From: JBEVJK01 sp963791325
GTDB taxonomy: Bacteria > Pseudomonadota > Alphaproteobacteria > Rhizobiales > Rhizobiaceae
DNA: 64,000 nt
Reading direction: 5' to 3'
Assembly (NCBI GenBank): GCA_963791325.1
Contig: CAWBRU010000016.1
Location: 124,001-188,000, forward strand
In this document: positions 1 through 9,115 of the stretch, piece after piece
How positions within the stretch are numbered: position 1 is the stretch's first letter
Layout of the letters: each line of letters starts with the position of its first letter
Program-made: the position numbers and the translations under genes
Notes under the pieces: generated by a model
What the model was told of the DNA's origin: nothing
What the model saw: only the letters and a program-made list of their open reading frames with translations
The model's database searches: none

Positions 1-652
1 TCTTCAGCCGCTGCTTTTCGGCGAGCAGCAAGGCCAGACGCTCCTTTTCCGCCACCTGATCCCCGACGGTCTTGGCGAGACGCTGGCGCTCGGCCTCGAT
101 CGAGGCGGTGACCTGGTCGCGTTCGGCGAGGTCGGTGAGCAGTGCCTCCGTCTGGCTGCGCAGTTCGGGCACCACCGAGCCCAGCAGGATGGCGCTGCGG
201 ACCGACGACAGCGCATCCTCCGGCTTGACCAGCAAGGCCGGCGGCGGGCTGAGGCCCATCCGCTCGAGCGCGCCGAGCACTTCGGCGAGCACCCCGCGCC
301 GTGAGGCCAGCGATTTGGCGATCTGGTCACGCTGCAGCTTGAGCGCCTGCAGGCGGTCGGCAATGTCCTCGATGTCCTGGCCGAGCTTCTGCTCGGTCTT
401 GGCCGCCTGGATCATCGCCGCGGTCAGCGTCGCGGAATCCTTCTTCACTGCGGCGATGTCGGCGGCGAGCTTGTCGCGCCGCTCGTCGGTAAGCGACAAT
501 TCCTTGGCGATCCGATCGTATTCGGCTCGACTTTGCGTCTGCCGGGCCTCGATTTCCGCCGCGGTCTCGGCACGCGCCACGGCCGGCCGCAGCAACCCCG
601 CGGCCGCCGACGCGCAGACCGCCAGGACCGCCGCTTTGAAGATCACCGACAT
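1..652 (-). CDS. EnvC-like murein hydrolase activator / M23 family protein, N-terminal part (cut by window edge)
   Basis: Translation from the ATG at 652 gives a signal-peptide-like start (MSVIFKAAVLAVCASAAAG, likely cleavage near residue 28 after ARA). A long charged helical stretch follows, rich in Glu, Lys, Gln and Leu, typical of the coiled-coil region of EnvC/NlpD-type activators. The frame stays open to the window edge (about 217 residues), so the C-terminal LytM/M23 domain is not visible. In the family this periplasmic protein activates cell-wall amidases at division. It follows rlmH on the same strand, the usual Hyphomicrobiales order. The assignment rests on context plus coiled coil; the catalytic-type domain cannot be checked here. 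Confidence 0.75.
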   Translation of the reverse strand, partial: MSVIFKAAVLAVCASAAAGLLRPAVARAETAAEIEARQTQSRAEYDRIAKELSLTDERRDKLAADIAAVKKDSATLTAAMIQAAKTEQKLGQDIEDIADRLQALKLQRDQIAKSLASRRGVLAEVLGALERMGLSPPPALLVKPEDALSSVRSAILLGSVVPELRSQTEALLTDLAERDQVTASIEAERQRLAKTVGDQVAEKERLALLLAEKQRLK

Positions 653-726
653 GACAGGCATTGCCGTTAAACGTCCCGACCATAGGCGGTCCATCGTTAA
701 CGAACCATCAACCATGAAGTCCAGCT

Positions 727-1209
727 TCAGCCGCGATGATAGGGGTGGCCGGCAAGGATCGTCGTGGCCCGGTAGAGCTGTTCGGCAAGCATGATGCGGC
801 AGAGCTGATGCGGCCAGGTCATGGCGCCCAAGCTGACGACAAGGTCGGCGGCAGCGCGCAAGGCGGGATCGTGGCCGTCCGGTCCGCCGATGACCAGCGC
901 CAGGCTGCGCCGGTTTTCATCCCGGAACCGGGCGAGAGCCGCCGCGAATTGCTCGGAAGTGAGGTCTTGGCCGCGCTCGTCGAGCGCGATCAGAGCGGCG
1001 CCCCCGGCGAGCTGCGCCAGCAGCCGGGCCGCCTCGTCATGGCGCCGGGCTTCGGCCAGGCCGGCGCGCCCTTCGGCAAGCTCGACCACGCCGCCGAAAT
1101 CCAGGCCGAGCGCCGGGCCGCTCCTGCCGAATCGCTCAAGATAGCGCTGCGCCAGATCCTTCTCGGGGCCGGCCTTCATCCGGCCTACCGCCAGGACGGT
1201 GACCTTCAT
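727..1209 (-). CDS. rlmH: 23S rRNA (pseudouridine-1915-N3)-methyltransferase RlmH
   Basis: 160 residues, full length for the SPOUT-class methyltransferase RlmH, which methylates pseudouridine 1915 in helix 69 of 23S rRNA using S-adenosylmethionine. Visible family signatures are ALDERGQDLTSEQFA in the middle, the SAM-knot motif LVIGGPDGH, and the invariant C-terminal HPYHRG. It starts with ATG 18 bp after the stop of rsfS, so the two are very likely cotranscribed, with the envC-like gene downstream. Nothing unusual. Confidence 0.97.
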   Translation of the reverse strand: MKVTVLAVGRMKAGPEKDLAQRYLERFGRSGPALGLDFGGVVELAEGRAGLAEARRHDEAARLLAQLAGGAALIALDERGQDLTSEQFAAALARFRDENRRSLALVIGGPDGHDPALRAAADLVVSLGAMTWPHQLCRIMLAEQLYRATTILAGHPYHRG

Positions 1210-1227
1210 TCCGGCGCAAGCCGCGGT

Positions 1228-1605
1228 TCAGTGAACCGTCTCTTCCTCGAGATCGGGAGCCTGCCACATCTTTTCGATGTTGTAGAATTCCCGGACTTCG
1301 GGGCGGAAGACATGGACGATGATGTCGCCGGCATCGACCAGGACCCAGTCGGCATTGGCAAGGCCCTCGACCCGCGCCTGTCCAAGGCCGGCCTCCTTCA
1401 GCGATTTGATCAGCGAATCGGCGACAGCCGTGACATGCCGGTGAGACCGTCCGGACGCGACCACCATGTAGTCGCCAAGGCTGGACTTGCCCTGAATGTC
1501 GATGGAAACGATATTTTCGGCCTTGGAATCTTCGAGACTGGCAAGGACCGTTCTGATGGCGCGGGACAAATCGTCTTTGCGGTCTACCCCGGCCGGCGAA
1601 GGCAC
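1228..1605 (-). CDS. rsfS: Ribosomal silencing factor RsfS (Iojap/YbeB)
   Basis: 125 residues matching the RsfS/Iojap family, which binds ribosomal protein uL14 and blocks subunit joining in starvation. Recognisable segments are SIDIQGKSSLGDYMVVASG and the GLANADWVLVDAGDIIVHVF block, followed by the FYNIEKMW tail. The start chosen is GTG at 1605, because AGAGGAAGG lies about 8 bases upstream. It heads the rsfS-rlmH-envC unit and is transcribed divergently from the MscS gene. In most relatives nadD lies directly upstream; here an MFS gene and an mscS gene separate the two. Confidence 0.95.
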   Translation of the reverse strand: MPSPAGVDRKDDLSRAIRTVLASLEDSKAENIVSIDIQGKSSLGDYMVVASGRSHRHVTAVADSLIKSLKEAGLGQARVEGLANADWVLVDAGDIIVHVFRPEVREFYNIEKMWQAPDLEEETVH

Positions 1606-1805
1606 GAAGGGCGCCTTCCTCTGGAGTGCTGTTCGCAGTGTCTTTCCTTTCTGAACAGGAACAACCGTATCGCCCTCAAATCAGGCGATGTCATTAGATA
1701 GGCAGAGTTGGGTTACACTTTCAAGACGGGGGCGCCCGCCGAACACCTTTGAGACGGTGGCCGGCAGACTTCAGCCAAGACTGGTACCGAAAGGAACTCT
1801 TGCCC

Positions 1806-2624
1806 ATGGAACTCGATCCTCAGAACGCCTTGCTCACCATCGAGGCCGGACTGGCGCAGCTCAGCACGCTGATCGTCTCCTATGCCTTCTCGGCCATCGG
1901 TGCGGTGCTCCTTCTGGTGATCGGCTACATCATCGCCGGATTTGCCGAACGCTCGATCTATACCGGTCTCAAGCATATCCGCGGCTTCGATCTGACGCTC
2001 TGTCAGTTCTTCTCCAAGATGGCCCGCTACGCCATCCTGGCGCTGGTCATCGTCATGGTGCTCGGCCAGTTCGGGGTGCAGACGGCCTCGATCATCGCCG
2101 CAATCGGCGCCATCGGCCTCGCCCTCGGACTGGCTTTGCAGGGCACCCTGCAGAACATCGCAGCCGGCATCATGCTGTTGGCGCTGAGGCCGTTCAGGGT
2201 CGGCGAATATGTGGAGATCGGTGCGGTCGCCGGGACCATCGAGGAAATCGGTCTGTTTGCCACCAGCCTGCGTACGGTCGACGGCATCTATATCCTGGCG
2301 CCGAACTCGACGCTCTGGAACCAGCCGGTGCGCAACTACACCCGCAACGGCGTGCGCCGCAACGACATCACCGTCGGCATCGGCCTCGACGACGACATCG
2401 AAGAGGCCCAGCAGACCCTGCTCAGGCTCGCCCGCGGCGACGCACGGGTCCGCAACGAGCCGCCGCCGATTGCCTTCGTCGCAGGGCTCGGCGACAGCGC
2501 CATCAGCGTGACGCTGCGCTACTGGACGACCGCCGCCGACTTCCTCGCCGCCAAGCTCGAACTCACCAAGCGCGCCAAGCTGACCTTCGACGGCGCCGGA
2601 ATCTCGATCCCGTTCGCCAAATAG
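1806..2624 (+). CDS. Small-conductance mechanosensitive channel, MscS family
   Basis: 272 residues, the size of a minimal MscS. It has an N-terminal helix, two further membrane helices, then the pore-lining TM3 with its Gly/Ala-rich packing (AIGAIGLALGLALQGTLQN). The beta domain follows, starting LLALRPFRVGEYVEIG. The channel opens on membrane tension to release solutes on hypo-osmotic shock. ATG at 1806 was preferred over an in-frame upstream start because AAAGGAA lies just before it. It converges with the MFS gene, with only 7 bp between stops. Confidence 0.92.
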   Translation: MELDPQNALLTIEAGLAQLSTLIVSYAFSAIGAVLLLVIGYIIAGFAERSIYTGLKHIRGFDLTLCQFFSKMARYAILALVIVMVLGQFGVQTASIIAAIGAIGLALGLALQGTLQNIAAGIMLLALRPFRVGEYVEIGAVAGTIEEIGLFATSLRTVDGIYILAPNSTLWNQPVRNYTRNGVRRNDITVGIGLDDDIEEAQQTLLRLARGDARVRNEPPPIAFVAGLGDSAISVTLRYWTTAADFLAAKLELTKRAKLTFDGAGISIPFAK

Positions 2625-2631
2625 GAATGGG

Positions 2632-3948
2632 CTACCGCGCCCCGGCCTCCGGACCCGCCTGGCCGGCGACGAAACCGAGCTCGACCGGCAGCGGCGCCTG
2701 GGCCGTCATCGGCGCGAAGCTGCCGGTCTCCTCGGCCGGCACCGGCCGAGCCTCCTTTATCCGCCACAGCACGAAGGCGGCGTAAGCGGCAGCGATCACG
2801 ATCGCGACATACATGAACATCGCGGTGCCGAACAACGCCGTCAGCACGGTGACGATGCCGGGCACGACGAAGCCGGACAGCGACCAAGCAAACAGCAACG
2901 AGGAGGAGAGTGCAACGAGATCCTCCTTGCGGGCGCGATCGCTCGCGTGGGCGCTGGACAGCGAATAGAGGCTCTCGCTGGCGCCGTCCCAGACGATGTA
3001 GATGATCACCAGCATGCCGAGCGTGGCGCGGCCGTCGAGCCCGGCAGCGGCCATGCCGGCGACCACCACCAGGAGGGATGCAAAGATCAGCACATAGCGG
3101 CGGTCAGTGCGGTCGGAGATCCAGCCGAGCGGGATCTGCAGGAGCAGGGTGCCGACCGGCATTGCGGAGAGCAGCAGCGCGACCTCACCCTGGCTGAAGC
3201 CGTTGGCCGTCGCATGGATCGGGGCAAAGCCGGTGATCGTCAAGGAAAGGCCGCCGACCGCCAGCATGCCTGCCAGCCCGACCGGCGAGATCCGCCAGGC
3301 ACGGGCGAGCGCCACCGAGGCGGCCTGCGGAACCGGGGGTTGGCGCAGCCGGGTGAGCCCGACCGGCAGGATCGAGAGCGCCGTAAAGGCGATGCCGATC
3401 AGCGGCGCCTCAGCCGTCGCCAGATCGACGAAGGCCAGCAGATAATAGCCGACGCCGAGTCCGGCGACGTAGGCAACATAGAAAATCGCCATGACCCTGC
3501 CGCGATAGGCGTTGGCGACCACGTCGTTCAGCCAGCTTTGGGCGACGACGAACAGACCGCAGATTGCCAGGCCATAAAGCGTGCGCGCTGCGATCCACAG
3601 CACCGGCAAGGTGCCCGCGCCGACCGCGGCATTGGAGAGTGCAATCAGCGCCGACAGCACCATGAAGGCACGCGCATGGCCGACCCGGCGGACCAGCGGC
3701 CCGGTCAGAACGCAGCCGGCGAGGCCGCCGGCCGAGAGGCCGGTGATGATCAGGCCGGCCCAGAACGGCGCAAAGCCGGACTGGCCAAGGCGCACCGGGA
3801 TGAAGGCAAACAGCATGCCGTTTCCGACTGCCACCAGGGCCATCGACAGAATGATGCTGACGATCGCCAGCGCTGGAGCGGGAGCGGCGCTGTTCGGCCG
3901 CTCCACCTCGTTCGCAAGCGCAATGCCGGCTTCGTTCATGCCCCACAC
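2632..3948 (-). CDS. MFS transporter (YcaD/UMF-like)
   Basis: 438 residues with about 12 hydrophobic segments in two sets of six, a large central loop, and the loop 2-3 type motif GPLVRRVGHARAF; a second half-motif is GWISDRTDRRY. These are major facilitator features, and the overall pattern resembles the YcaD-like subgroup. The substrate cannot be told from sequence. The last ~40 residues are Pro/Ala/Gly-rich and probably disordered. It lies 60 bp downstream of nadD on the same strand and may be read through from the obg-proB-proA-nadD unit. The start is uncertain by a few codons. Confidence 0.88.
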   Translation of the reverse strand: MWGMNEAGIALANEVERPNSAAPAPALAIVSIILSMALVAVGNGMLFAFIPVRLGQSGFAPFWAGLIITGLSAGGLAGCVLTGPLVRRVGHARAFMVLSALIALSNAAVGAGTLPVLWIAARTLYGLAICGLFVVAQSWLNDVVANAYRGRVMAIFYVAYVAGLGVGYYLLAFVDLATAEAPLIGIAFTALSILPVGLTRLRQPPVPQAASVALARAWRISPVGLAGMLAVGGLSLTITGFAPIHATANGFSQGEVALLLSAMPVGTLLLQIPLGWISDRTDRRYVLIFASLLVVVAGMAAAGLDGRATLGMLVIIYIVWDGASESLYSLSSAHASDRARKEDLVALSSSLLFAWSLSGFVVPGIVTVLTALFGTAMFMYVAIVIAAAYAAFVLWRIKEARPVPAEETGSFAPMTAQAPLPVELGFVAGQAGPEAGAR

Positions 3949-4008
3949 TGCCCGGCGGCCGCCGCCGAGGGAGCGGGAAAAGCGACATCGGCCGGTCGGC
4001 CCGGCCGG

Positions 4009-4668
4009 TCAGCGCGATTGCCGGGCCTGATCGCGCAACGCCGTCGACGACAGCACCGACCGCGGCCCATGGATGAAGGTCCACGCCGGGGCCGGCATCC
4101 GGGCCAGCCGAGGTGCATCGGTCTCGTCGACGCGGGCATAGTCGAAGGTCTTGGCCACCGCCGACGACAGAAACGACAGCGTCGCGCCGGGCCGGTCGAT
4201 GACGGCGATCGGCAGCGCCATGACGATGCTGCGCCAGCGTTCCCAGCGGTGGAAGTCGCGCAGATTGTCGGCGCCCATGATCCAGACGAAGTCGACGCCG
4301 GGGTTGCGCGCCTTGACCAGCCGTACCGTATCGGCGGTGTAGCGGCTCGGATAGGCTGCCTCGAAGGACGTGACCTTGATGCGCGGATCCTTGGCCAGCG
4401 CTTTCGACAGCTGGATGCGCGTGGCGAGCGAGGCGAGCTCGCGGCCGGCCTTCAGCGGATTGCCGGGGGTGACGATCCACCACAGCTGGTCGAGCGCAAG
4501 CCGTCTCAGTGCGATGTCGGCAACCAGGGCGTGGCCGGCATGCGGCGGGTTGAACGAACCGCCGAACAGGCCGACCTGCATGCCCTTTTCGACATGCGGC
4601 ATGCGCAGCAGGCCACGCGGCAGACCCTCCAAGCCGATCCCTTCCCGCGGTGGCGCCGGCGCCGTCAA
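4009..4668 (-). CDS. nadD: Nicotinate-nucleotide adenylyltransferase NadD
   Basis: 219 residues. It forms deamido-NAD from nicotinate mononucleotide and ATP in NAD synthesis. The nucleotidyltransferase signature GGSFNPPHAGH is present near residue 36, as is the C-terminal SSTALRDQ (family SSTxIR). The mid-protein FVWIMGADNLRDFHRW block is also typical. The N-terminal extension before MQVGLFGG is common in Hyphomicrobiales. It lies 16 bp after proA, so the two are probably one operon. Confidence 0.96.
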   Translation of the reverse strand: MTAPAPPREGIGLEGLPRGLLRMPHVEKGMQVGLFGGSFNPPHAGHALVADIALRRLALDQLWWIVTPGNPLKAGRELASLATRIQLSKALAKDPRIKVTSFEAAYPSRYTADTVRLVKARNPGVDFVWIMGADNLRDFHRWERWRSIVMALPIAVIDRPGATLSFLSSAVAKTFDYARVDETDAPRLARMPAPAWTFIHGPRSVLSSTALRDQARQSR

Positions 4669-4684
4669 GAACGGGGGAAGGCGG

Positions 4685-5971
4685 TCATGGCCGGATTTGG
4701 CCGGAGCCGCGCACCCGGTACTTGAACGAGGTCAATTGTTCGACCCCGACCGGGCCGCGGGCATGCATCTTGCCGGTGGCAATGCCGATCTCGGCGCCCA
4801 TGCCGAACTCGCCGCCGTCGGCAAACTGGGTCGAGGCGTTGGCGAGCAGGATCGCCGAGTCGATCTCGTTGAAGAAGCGCTCGATTGCGACGGGGTCTGC
4901 GGCGATGATCGCCTCGGTGTGATGGGACGAGTGGGTCTCGATATGATCGATGGCTCCGGCCACGCCATCGACCACTCTGGCCGAGATGATGGCGTCGAGA
5001 TATTCGGTATCCCAATCCTCCTCCGCGGCCGGCTTGGCTGCGGGAAAAGCCTCGACTACGGCAGCATCGCCGCGGATCTCGCAGCCGGCAGCAGCCAGCG
5101 CCTCGAGGATCGGCACGAGATGGGTCGGCGCCGCGACCCGGTCGACCAGCAAGGTCTCCGCCGCGCCGCAGATCCCGGTGCGCCGCATCTTGGCGTTGAC
5201 GGCGATCGCCACGGCCATGGCGAGCTCGGCCGAGCGATCGACATAGACATGGCAGAGGCCTTCCAGATGGGCAAACACCGGCACCCGTGCCTCGTTCTGC
5301 ACGCGTTCGACCAGGCCGCGGCCGCCGCGCGGGACGATCACGTCGACCGTGCCGCCCAAGCCGCCGAGCAGCGCACCGACGGCCGCTCGGTCGCCGGTCG
5401 GCACCAGCTGGATCGCCTCGGCCGGCAGGCGCGCGGCCCGCAGACCCTCCACCAGGCAGGCATGAATGGCCGCCGAGGAATGCCGCGAATCCGAGCCGCC
5501 GCGCAGGATCACGGCGTTGCCTGCCTTGAGCGCCAGCGCGCCGGCATCGGCGGTGACATTCGGGCGGCTTTCGAAGATCACGCCGATGACGCCGAGCGGG
5601 GTTCTCACCCGCTCGATCTCCAGCCCGTTGGGGCGCCGCCAGGCGGCGATCACCTGGCCGACGGGATCGGGCAGTTCGGCGATCGTGCGCAGCCCGTCGA
5701 CGATGGCCCGGATGCGGGCGCCATCGAGCGTCAGCCGGTCGAGCGCAGCGGCGGTCAGCCCGCTTTCTTCGGCCTGGGCGAGATCGATAGCGTTGGCTGC
5801 GAGGATCTCGCCTTCCTGGCGCCGGACCGCTTCGGCCATGGCGATCAGCGCGGCGTGCTTGCGTTCGGCAGAGGCGACGGCCAGCGGCCGTGCCGCGGCG
5901 CGCGCCTTGCGGCCGATTTCCGCCATCAAGAGGTCCACATCCGCTGTGTCCGTCGCGTCAACCTTCAGCAT
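4685..5971 (-). CDS. proA: Gamma-glutamyl phosphate reductase ProA
   Basis: 428 residues, standard length. It reduces gamma-glutamyl phosphate to glutamate-5-semialdehyde with NADPH, the second step of proline synthesis. The aldehyde-dehydrogenase fold is recognisable from GVIFESRPNVTADAGALA and the nucleotide-binding ILRGGSDS. The catalytic cysteine is Cys268 in RRTGICGAAETLLVD. It starts 3 bp after the stop of proB, suggesting translational coupling so that the labile phosphate intermediate is made and used together. Confidence 0.97.
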   Translation of the reverse strand: MLKVDATDTADVDLLMAEIGRKARAAARPLAVASAERKHAALIAMAEAVRRQEGEILAANAIDLAQAEESGLTAAALDRLTLDGARIRAIVDGLRTIAELPDPVGQVIAAWRRPNGLEIERVRTPLGVIGVIFESRPNVTADAGALALKAGNAVILRGGSDSRHSSAAIHACLVEGLRAARLPAEAIQLVPTGDRAAVGALLGGLGGTVDVIVPRGGRGLVERVQNEARVPVFAHLEGLCHVYVDRSAELAMAVAIAVNAKMRRTGICGAAETLLVDRVAAPTHLVPILEALAAAGCEIRGDAAVVEAFPAAKPAAEEDWDTEYLDAIISARVVDGVAGAIDHIETHSSHHTEAIIAADPVAIERFFNEIDSAILLANASTQFADGGEFGMGAEIGIATGKMHARGPVGVEQLTSFKYRVRGSGQIRP

Positions 5972-5974
5972 GGC

Positions 5975-7126
5975 CTATCCTTGCACCGTCAACGGGGAGA
6001 GCCGCGCATCCTTGCTCTCGGTCATCACCAGGTCGTCCCGATGGACCATCGCCGAACGGGCGGCATAGCCGAGCACCGCGGCGATCTCGGGGGTCTTCAG
6101 GCCAGCGATCTTTACGGCATCGGCCGCGTCGTAGGCAACCAGCCCGCGGGCGACCTCGCGGCCGTCCGACGACAGGATGGCCACGGTATCGCCGCGCGAG
6201 AATGCCCCGCTCACTCGCTTGACGCCGGCCGGCAGCAGCGATTTGCCGGCCGTCAGCGCGCCGACTGCGCCGGCGTCGATGACCAGCCGGCCGGCCGGCT
6301 CCAGCTGGCCGGCGATCCAGCTCTTGTAGCCGCGCACCGGCTGCGCGCTTGGCCGGAAGAAGGTGGCCCGCGCGCCGCCGTCGATCGCGGCGAGCGGATT
6401 GTCGCGGCCGCCGGCGGCGATGATCATGGCCGTACCGGCCACCGTGGCGATCTTGCCGGCGTCGAGCTTGGTGCGCATGCCGCCGCGCGACAGCTCCGAC
6501 GCGGCCGCCCCGGCCATCGCCTCGATCTCCGGCGTGATCCGGTCGACCGTCGCGATGAAGCGCGCGTTTGGATCCTGCGCAGGCGGAGCGGAATAAAGCC
6601 CGTCGATGTCGGAGAGCAGGATGAGCAGGTCCGCCCCCATCATCGTCGCCACCCGCGCGGCGAGCCGGTCGTTGTCGCCGTAGCGGATCTCGGTGGTGGC
6701 GACCGTGTCGTTCTCGTTGATCACCGGCACCGCCTTCATCTTGAGCAGAGTCGAGATGGTGGCGCGGGCGTTGAGATAGCGCCGCCGCTCCTCGGTGTCG
6801 CCGAGCGTGACAAGCACCTGGCCCGACGTCAGCCCGACGCGGCCGAGCTCGGCCGACCAGGCGCCGGCCAGCGCGATCTGGCCGACGGCGGCGGCGGCCT
6901 GGCTTTCCTCGAGCCGCAGCATGCGCCCGGAAAGGCCGAGCAAGGTGCGCCCGAGCGCGATGGCGCCCGACGAGACGACGAGCACGTCCGCGCCGGCGCG
7001 CCGCAAGGCGGCGATATCGGCCGAAAGCGAGGTCAGCCAGGCGTGCTTCAGCCCGGTTGCCCGGTCAACCAGCAGCGCCGAGCCGACCTTGACGGTGATC
7101 CGCCGGTAGCTGCCGAGCGGCTTCAT
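5975..7126 (-). CDS. proB: Glutamate 5-kinase ProB with PUA domain
   Basis: 383 residues. It phosphorylates glutamate, committing carbon to proline. The N-terminal amino-acid-kinase domain (about 1-260) shows KVGSALLVD, VVSSGAIALG and INENDTVAT. The last ~100 residues form a PUA domain, as in the long form of the enzyme. Its ATG overlaps the obg stop by 4 bp, and proA follows within 3 bp, giving a tightly packed obg-proB-proA-nadD unit. Confidence 0.97.
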   Translation of the reverse strand: MKPLGSYRRITVKVGSALLVDRATGLKHAWLTSLSADIAALRRAGADVLVVSSGAIALGRTLLGLSGRMLRLEESQAAAAVGQIALAGAWSAELGRVGLTSGQVLVTLGDTEERRRYLNARATISTLLKMKAVPVINENDTVATTEIRYGDNDRLAARVATMMGADLLILLSDIDGLYSAPPAQDPNARFIATVDRITPEIEAMAGAAASELSRGGMRTKLDAGKIATVAGTAMIIAAGGRDNPLAAIDGGARATFFRPSAQPVRGYKSWIAGQLEPAGRLVIDAGAVGALTAGKSLLPAGVKRVSGAFSRGDTVAILSSDGREVARGLVAYDAADAVKIAGLKTPEIAAVLGYAARSAMVHRDDLVMTESKDARLSPLTVQG

Positions 7127-8130
7127 CGCACGGCCTCCCGATCCGCCGCCGACAACTCCGAAGCCAGCGCCCGCAGCACCCGCTCCATTCCGGCGCCGGT
7201 CGCAGCCGAGCAGATCAGCGGCGCCCGGCCGGCAGCGGCCTGCAGCACCGCGGCCTTCTCCCTCACCGCCGCAGCATCGAGGATGTCGGCCTGGCTCAGC
7301 GCCACGATCTCCGGCTTTTCGGCCAAGCCGTTGCCGTAAGCCGTGAGCTCGTCGCGCACCACCCGGTAGGCTGCGGCGGGATCGTCTTCGCGGGCCGAAA
7401 CCAAATGGAGAAGCACCCGGGTGCGCTCGACATGGCCGAGGAAGCGGGCGCCGATGCCGACGCCCTCATGGGCGCCGGCGATCAGCCCCGGAATGTCGGC
7501 GAGCACGAACTCGCGGCCGTCGATGCGCGCCACCCCCAGATTGGGATGGAGCGTGGTGAACGGGTAATCGGCGATCTTCGGCTTGGCCGCGCTGACTGCA
7601 GCAAGAAACGTCGACTTGCCCGCGTTGGGCAAGCCGATCAGGCCGGCGTCGGCGATCAGCTTCAGCCGCAGCCAGATGGTCAGCTCTTCACCCGGCAGGC
7701 CGGGATTGGCGCGCCGCGGCGCCTGGTTTGTGGAACTCTTGAAATGCTGATTGCCGAAACCGCCATTGCCGCCGGCGGCCAGGCGAAAGCGCTGCCCGAC
7801 GGCCGTCAGATCGCAGATCGGCGTGGCATTGTCCTCGGCCAGGATTTCGGTGCCTACGGGCACCTTCAGCGTCACGTCTGCGCCCTTGGCGCCGGTGCGG
7901 TTGCGGCCCATGCCGTGGATGCCGGTCTTGGCGCGAAAATGCTGCTGATAGCGGTAGTCGATCAGGGTGTTGAGACCGTCGACCGCCTCGGCCCAGACAT
8001 CGCCGCCGCGGCCGCCGTCGCCGCCATCGGGGCCGCCGAACTCGATGAATTTCTCACGCCGGAACGAGACCGCGCCGGCGCCGCCATCGCCGGAGCGGAT
8101 ATAAACCTTGGCCTGATCAAGGAATTTCAT
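7123..8130 (-). CDS. obg: GTPase Obg/CgtA
   Basis: 335 residues, starting at MKFLDQAKVYIRSG (ATG at 8130); an upstream in-frame extension is not family-like. The Gly-rich Obg fold (about 1-158) is followed by a GTPase domain with G1 GLPNAGKST, the DIPGLI motif and G5 SAATGAG. The G4 position reads SQAD instead of the textbook NKxD, a variant I believe is common in this order. There is no extra C-terminal OCT domain. Obg acts in 50S assembly and stress control. It overlaps proB by 4 bp. Confidence 0.96.
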   Translation of the reverse strand: MKFLDQAKVYIRSGDGGAGAVSFRREKFIEFGGPDGGDGGRGGDVWAEAVDGLNTLIDYRYQQHFRAKTGIHGMGRNRTGAKGADVTLKVPVGTEILAEDNATPICDLTAVGQRFRLAAGGNGGFGNQHFKSSTNQAPRRANPGLPGEELTIWLRLKLIADAGLIGLPNAGKSTFLAAVSAAKPKIADYPFTTLHPNLGVARIDGREFVLADIPGLIAGAHEGVGIGARFLGHVERTRVLLHLVSAREDDPAAAYRVVRDELTAYGNGLAEKPEIVALSQADILDAAAVREKAAVLQAAAGRAPLICSAATGAGMERVLRALASELSAADREAVR

Positions 8131-8225
8131 CGGACGGTCAGCAGCTTGCGATGGAGCGCCATCTCCTCTAGCGCAAAGCCGCAAGGAGCGCGAGAGGAGC
8201 GGCGGGCAAAGGAGCGAGCGGCGCC

Positions 8226-9086
8226 ATGAAGTTGGTCACCTACAACATCCAGTATGGCATCGGCCTCGATGGCCGCTTCGACCTCGCGCGCATCGCCGCA
8301 AGCCTGGCCGGCGCCGATGTCATCGCGCTGCAGGAGGTAACCCGCGGCCTCGGCCGCAATGGCGGCGCCGACCTGGTGGCCGAGCTTTCGGCGCTGTTGC
8401 CGGACTATTTCGTCGTGTTCGGGCCGGCGATGGACGTCGATCTCGGTATCCGCGACGCCGCCGGCCGGCCGGTGAACCGCCGCATCGAGTTCGGCAACAT
8501 GGTGCTGGCCCGCTGGCCGATCGTCACGGCCCGCAACCTTTTGTTGCCGCGCAGCCGGCGGCTTGCACGCGCCAATCTGCAGCGGGCGGCGCTCGAGGCC
8601 GTGGTCGACCGGCCGGGCGACCCGCTCAGGGTCTACTCGGTCCACCTTGATCATATCAGCAGCGAAGAGCGCGCGGCCCAGGTCCGCGCTGTGAAGAAGC
8701 GCGCCTTGGCCTTCCCACTCGAAGGCGGCGCGCTGACCGGCGCGGCCGAATTCGGCTACGACGAGCCGCCGGCACCGGACGCCTTCATCCTGTTCGGCGA
8801 CTTCAACATGGACCGCGGCTCGCCCGAGCACCGGCTGATGGTCGGGGAGGCCGACCCGCATGAAGGCCGGCAGCTCGTCTACCATCACCCGGTCGACGCT
8901 TACGATTTGGCTTCCGCGCCGGCGGCCGATGCGGCGAGCTGGGTCGATCCGGAAGGGCGGCAGGCGAGCCGGCTGATCGACTATGCCTTCCTGCATGCCA
9001 GCCTGGCGCCGCGGCTGCGGCGCTGGTGGATCGATGAGACCGCGCAGGGCTCGGATCATCGGCCGCTCTGGATCGAGCTCGGCTGA
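8226..9086 (+). CDS. Endonuclease/exonuclease/phosphatase family protein
   Basis: 286 residues with the ordered catalytic motifs of the EEP (DNase I-like) superfamily: N-terminal TYNIQYG, then IALQEV with the metal-binding Glu, VYSVHLDH with His, LFGDFNMD with the Asp/Asn pair, and C-terminal GSDHRPLW. The superfamily includes nucleases and phosphodiesterases acting on nucleic acid, lipids or sugar phosphates. No signal peptide is seen, so it is probably cytoplasmic. It is transcribed divergently from obg (95 bp apart) and converges on the GNAT gene. Confidence 0.9.
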   Translation: MKLVTYNIQYGIGLDGRFDLARIAASLAGADVIALQEVTRGLGRNGGADLVAELSALLPDYFVVFGPAMDVDLGIRDAAGRPVNRRIEFGNMVLARWPIVTARNLLLPRSRRLARANLQRAALEAVVDRPGDPLRVYSVHLDHISSEERAAQVRAVKKRALAFPLEGGALTGAAEFGYDEPPAPDAFILFGDFNMDRGSPEHRLMVGEADPHEGRQLVYHHPVDAYDLASAPAADAASWVDPEGRQASRLIDYAFLHASLAPRLRRWWIDETAQGSDHRPLWIELG

Positions 9087-9096
9087 GGGATGCGGA

Positions 9097-9115
9097 GCCG
9101 CGCTCATTGCGCGGC
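9097..9115. terminator. Possible bidirectional hairpin between convergent genes
   Basis: A perfect 7-bp stem (GCCGCGC / GCGCGGC) with a TCATT loop lies between the convergent EEP and GNAT stops and overlaps the GNAT stop codon. No clear T-run follows on either side, so this is a weak terminator candidate. Confidence 0.35.

Noticed and set aside
2947..4725. Long + strand open frame (about 590 codons)
   Set aside because: Antisense to the MFS and nadD genes, which have clear motifs; composition is noise.
4370..7339. Very long + strand open frame (about 990 codons)
   Set aside because: Antisense to proA, proB and nadD; it is a by-product of high G+C codon use, with Arg/Gly/Asp-rich noise and no family motif.
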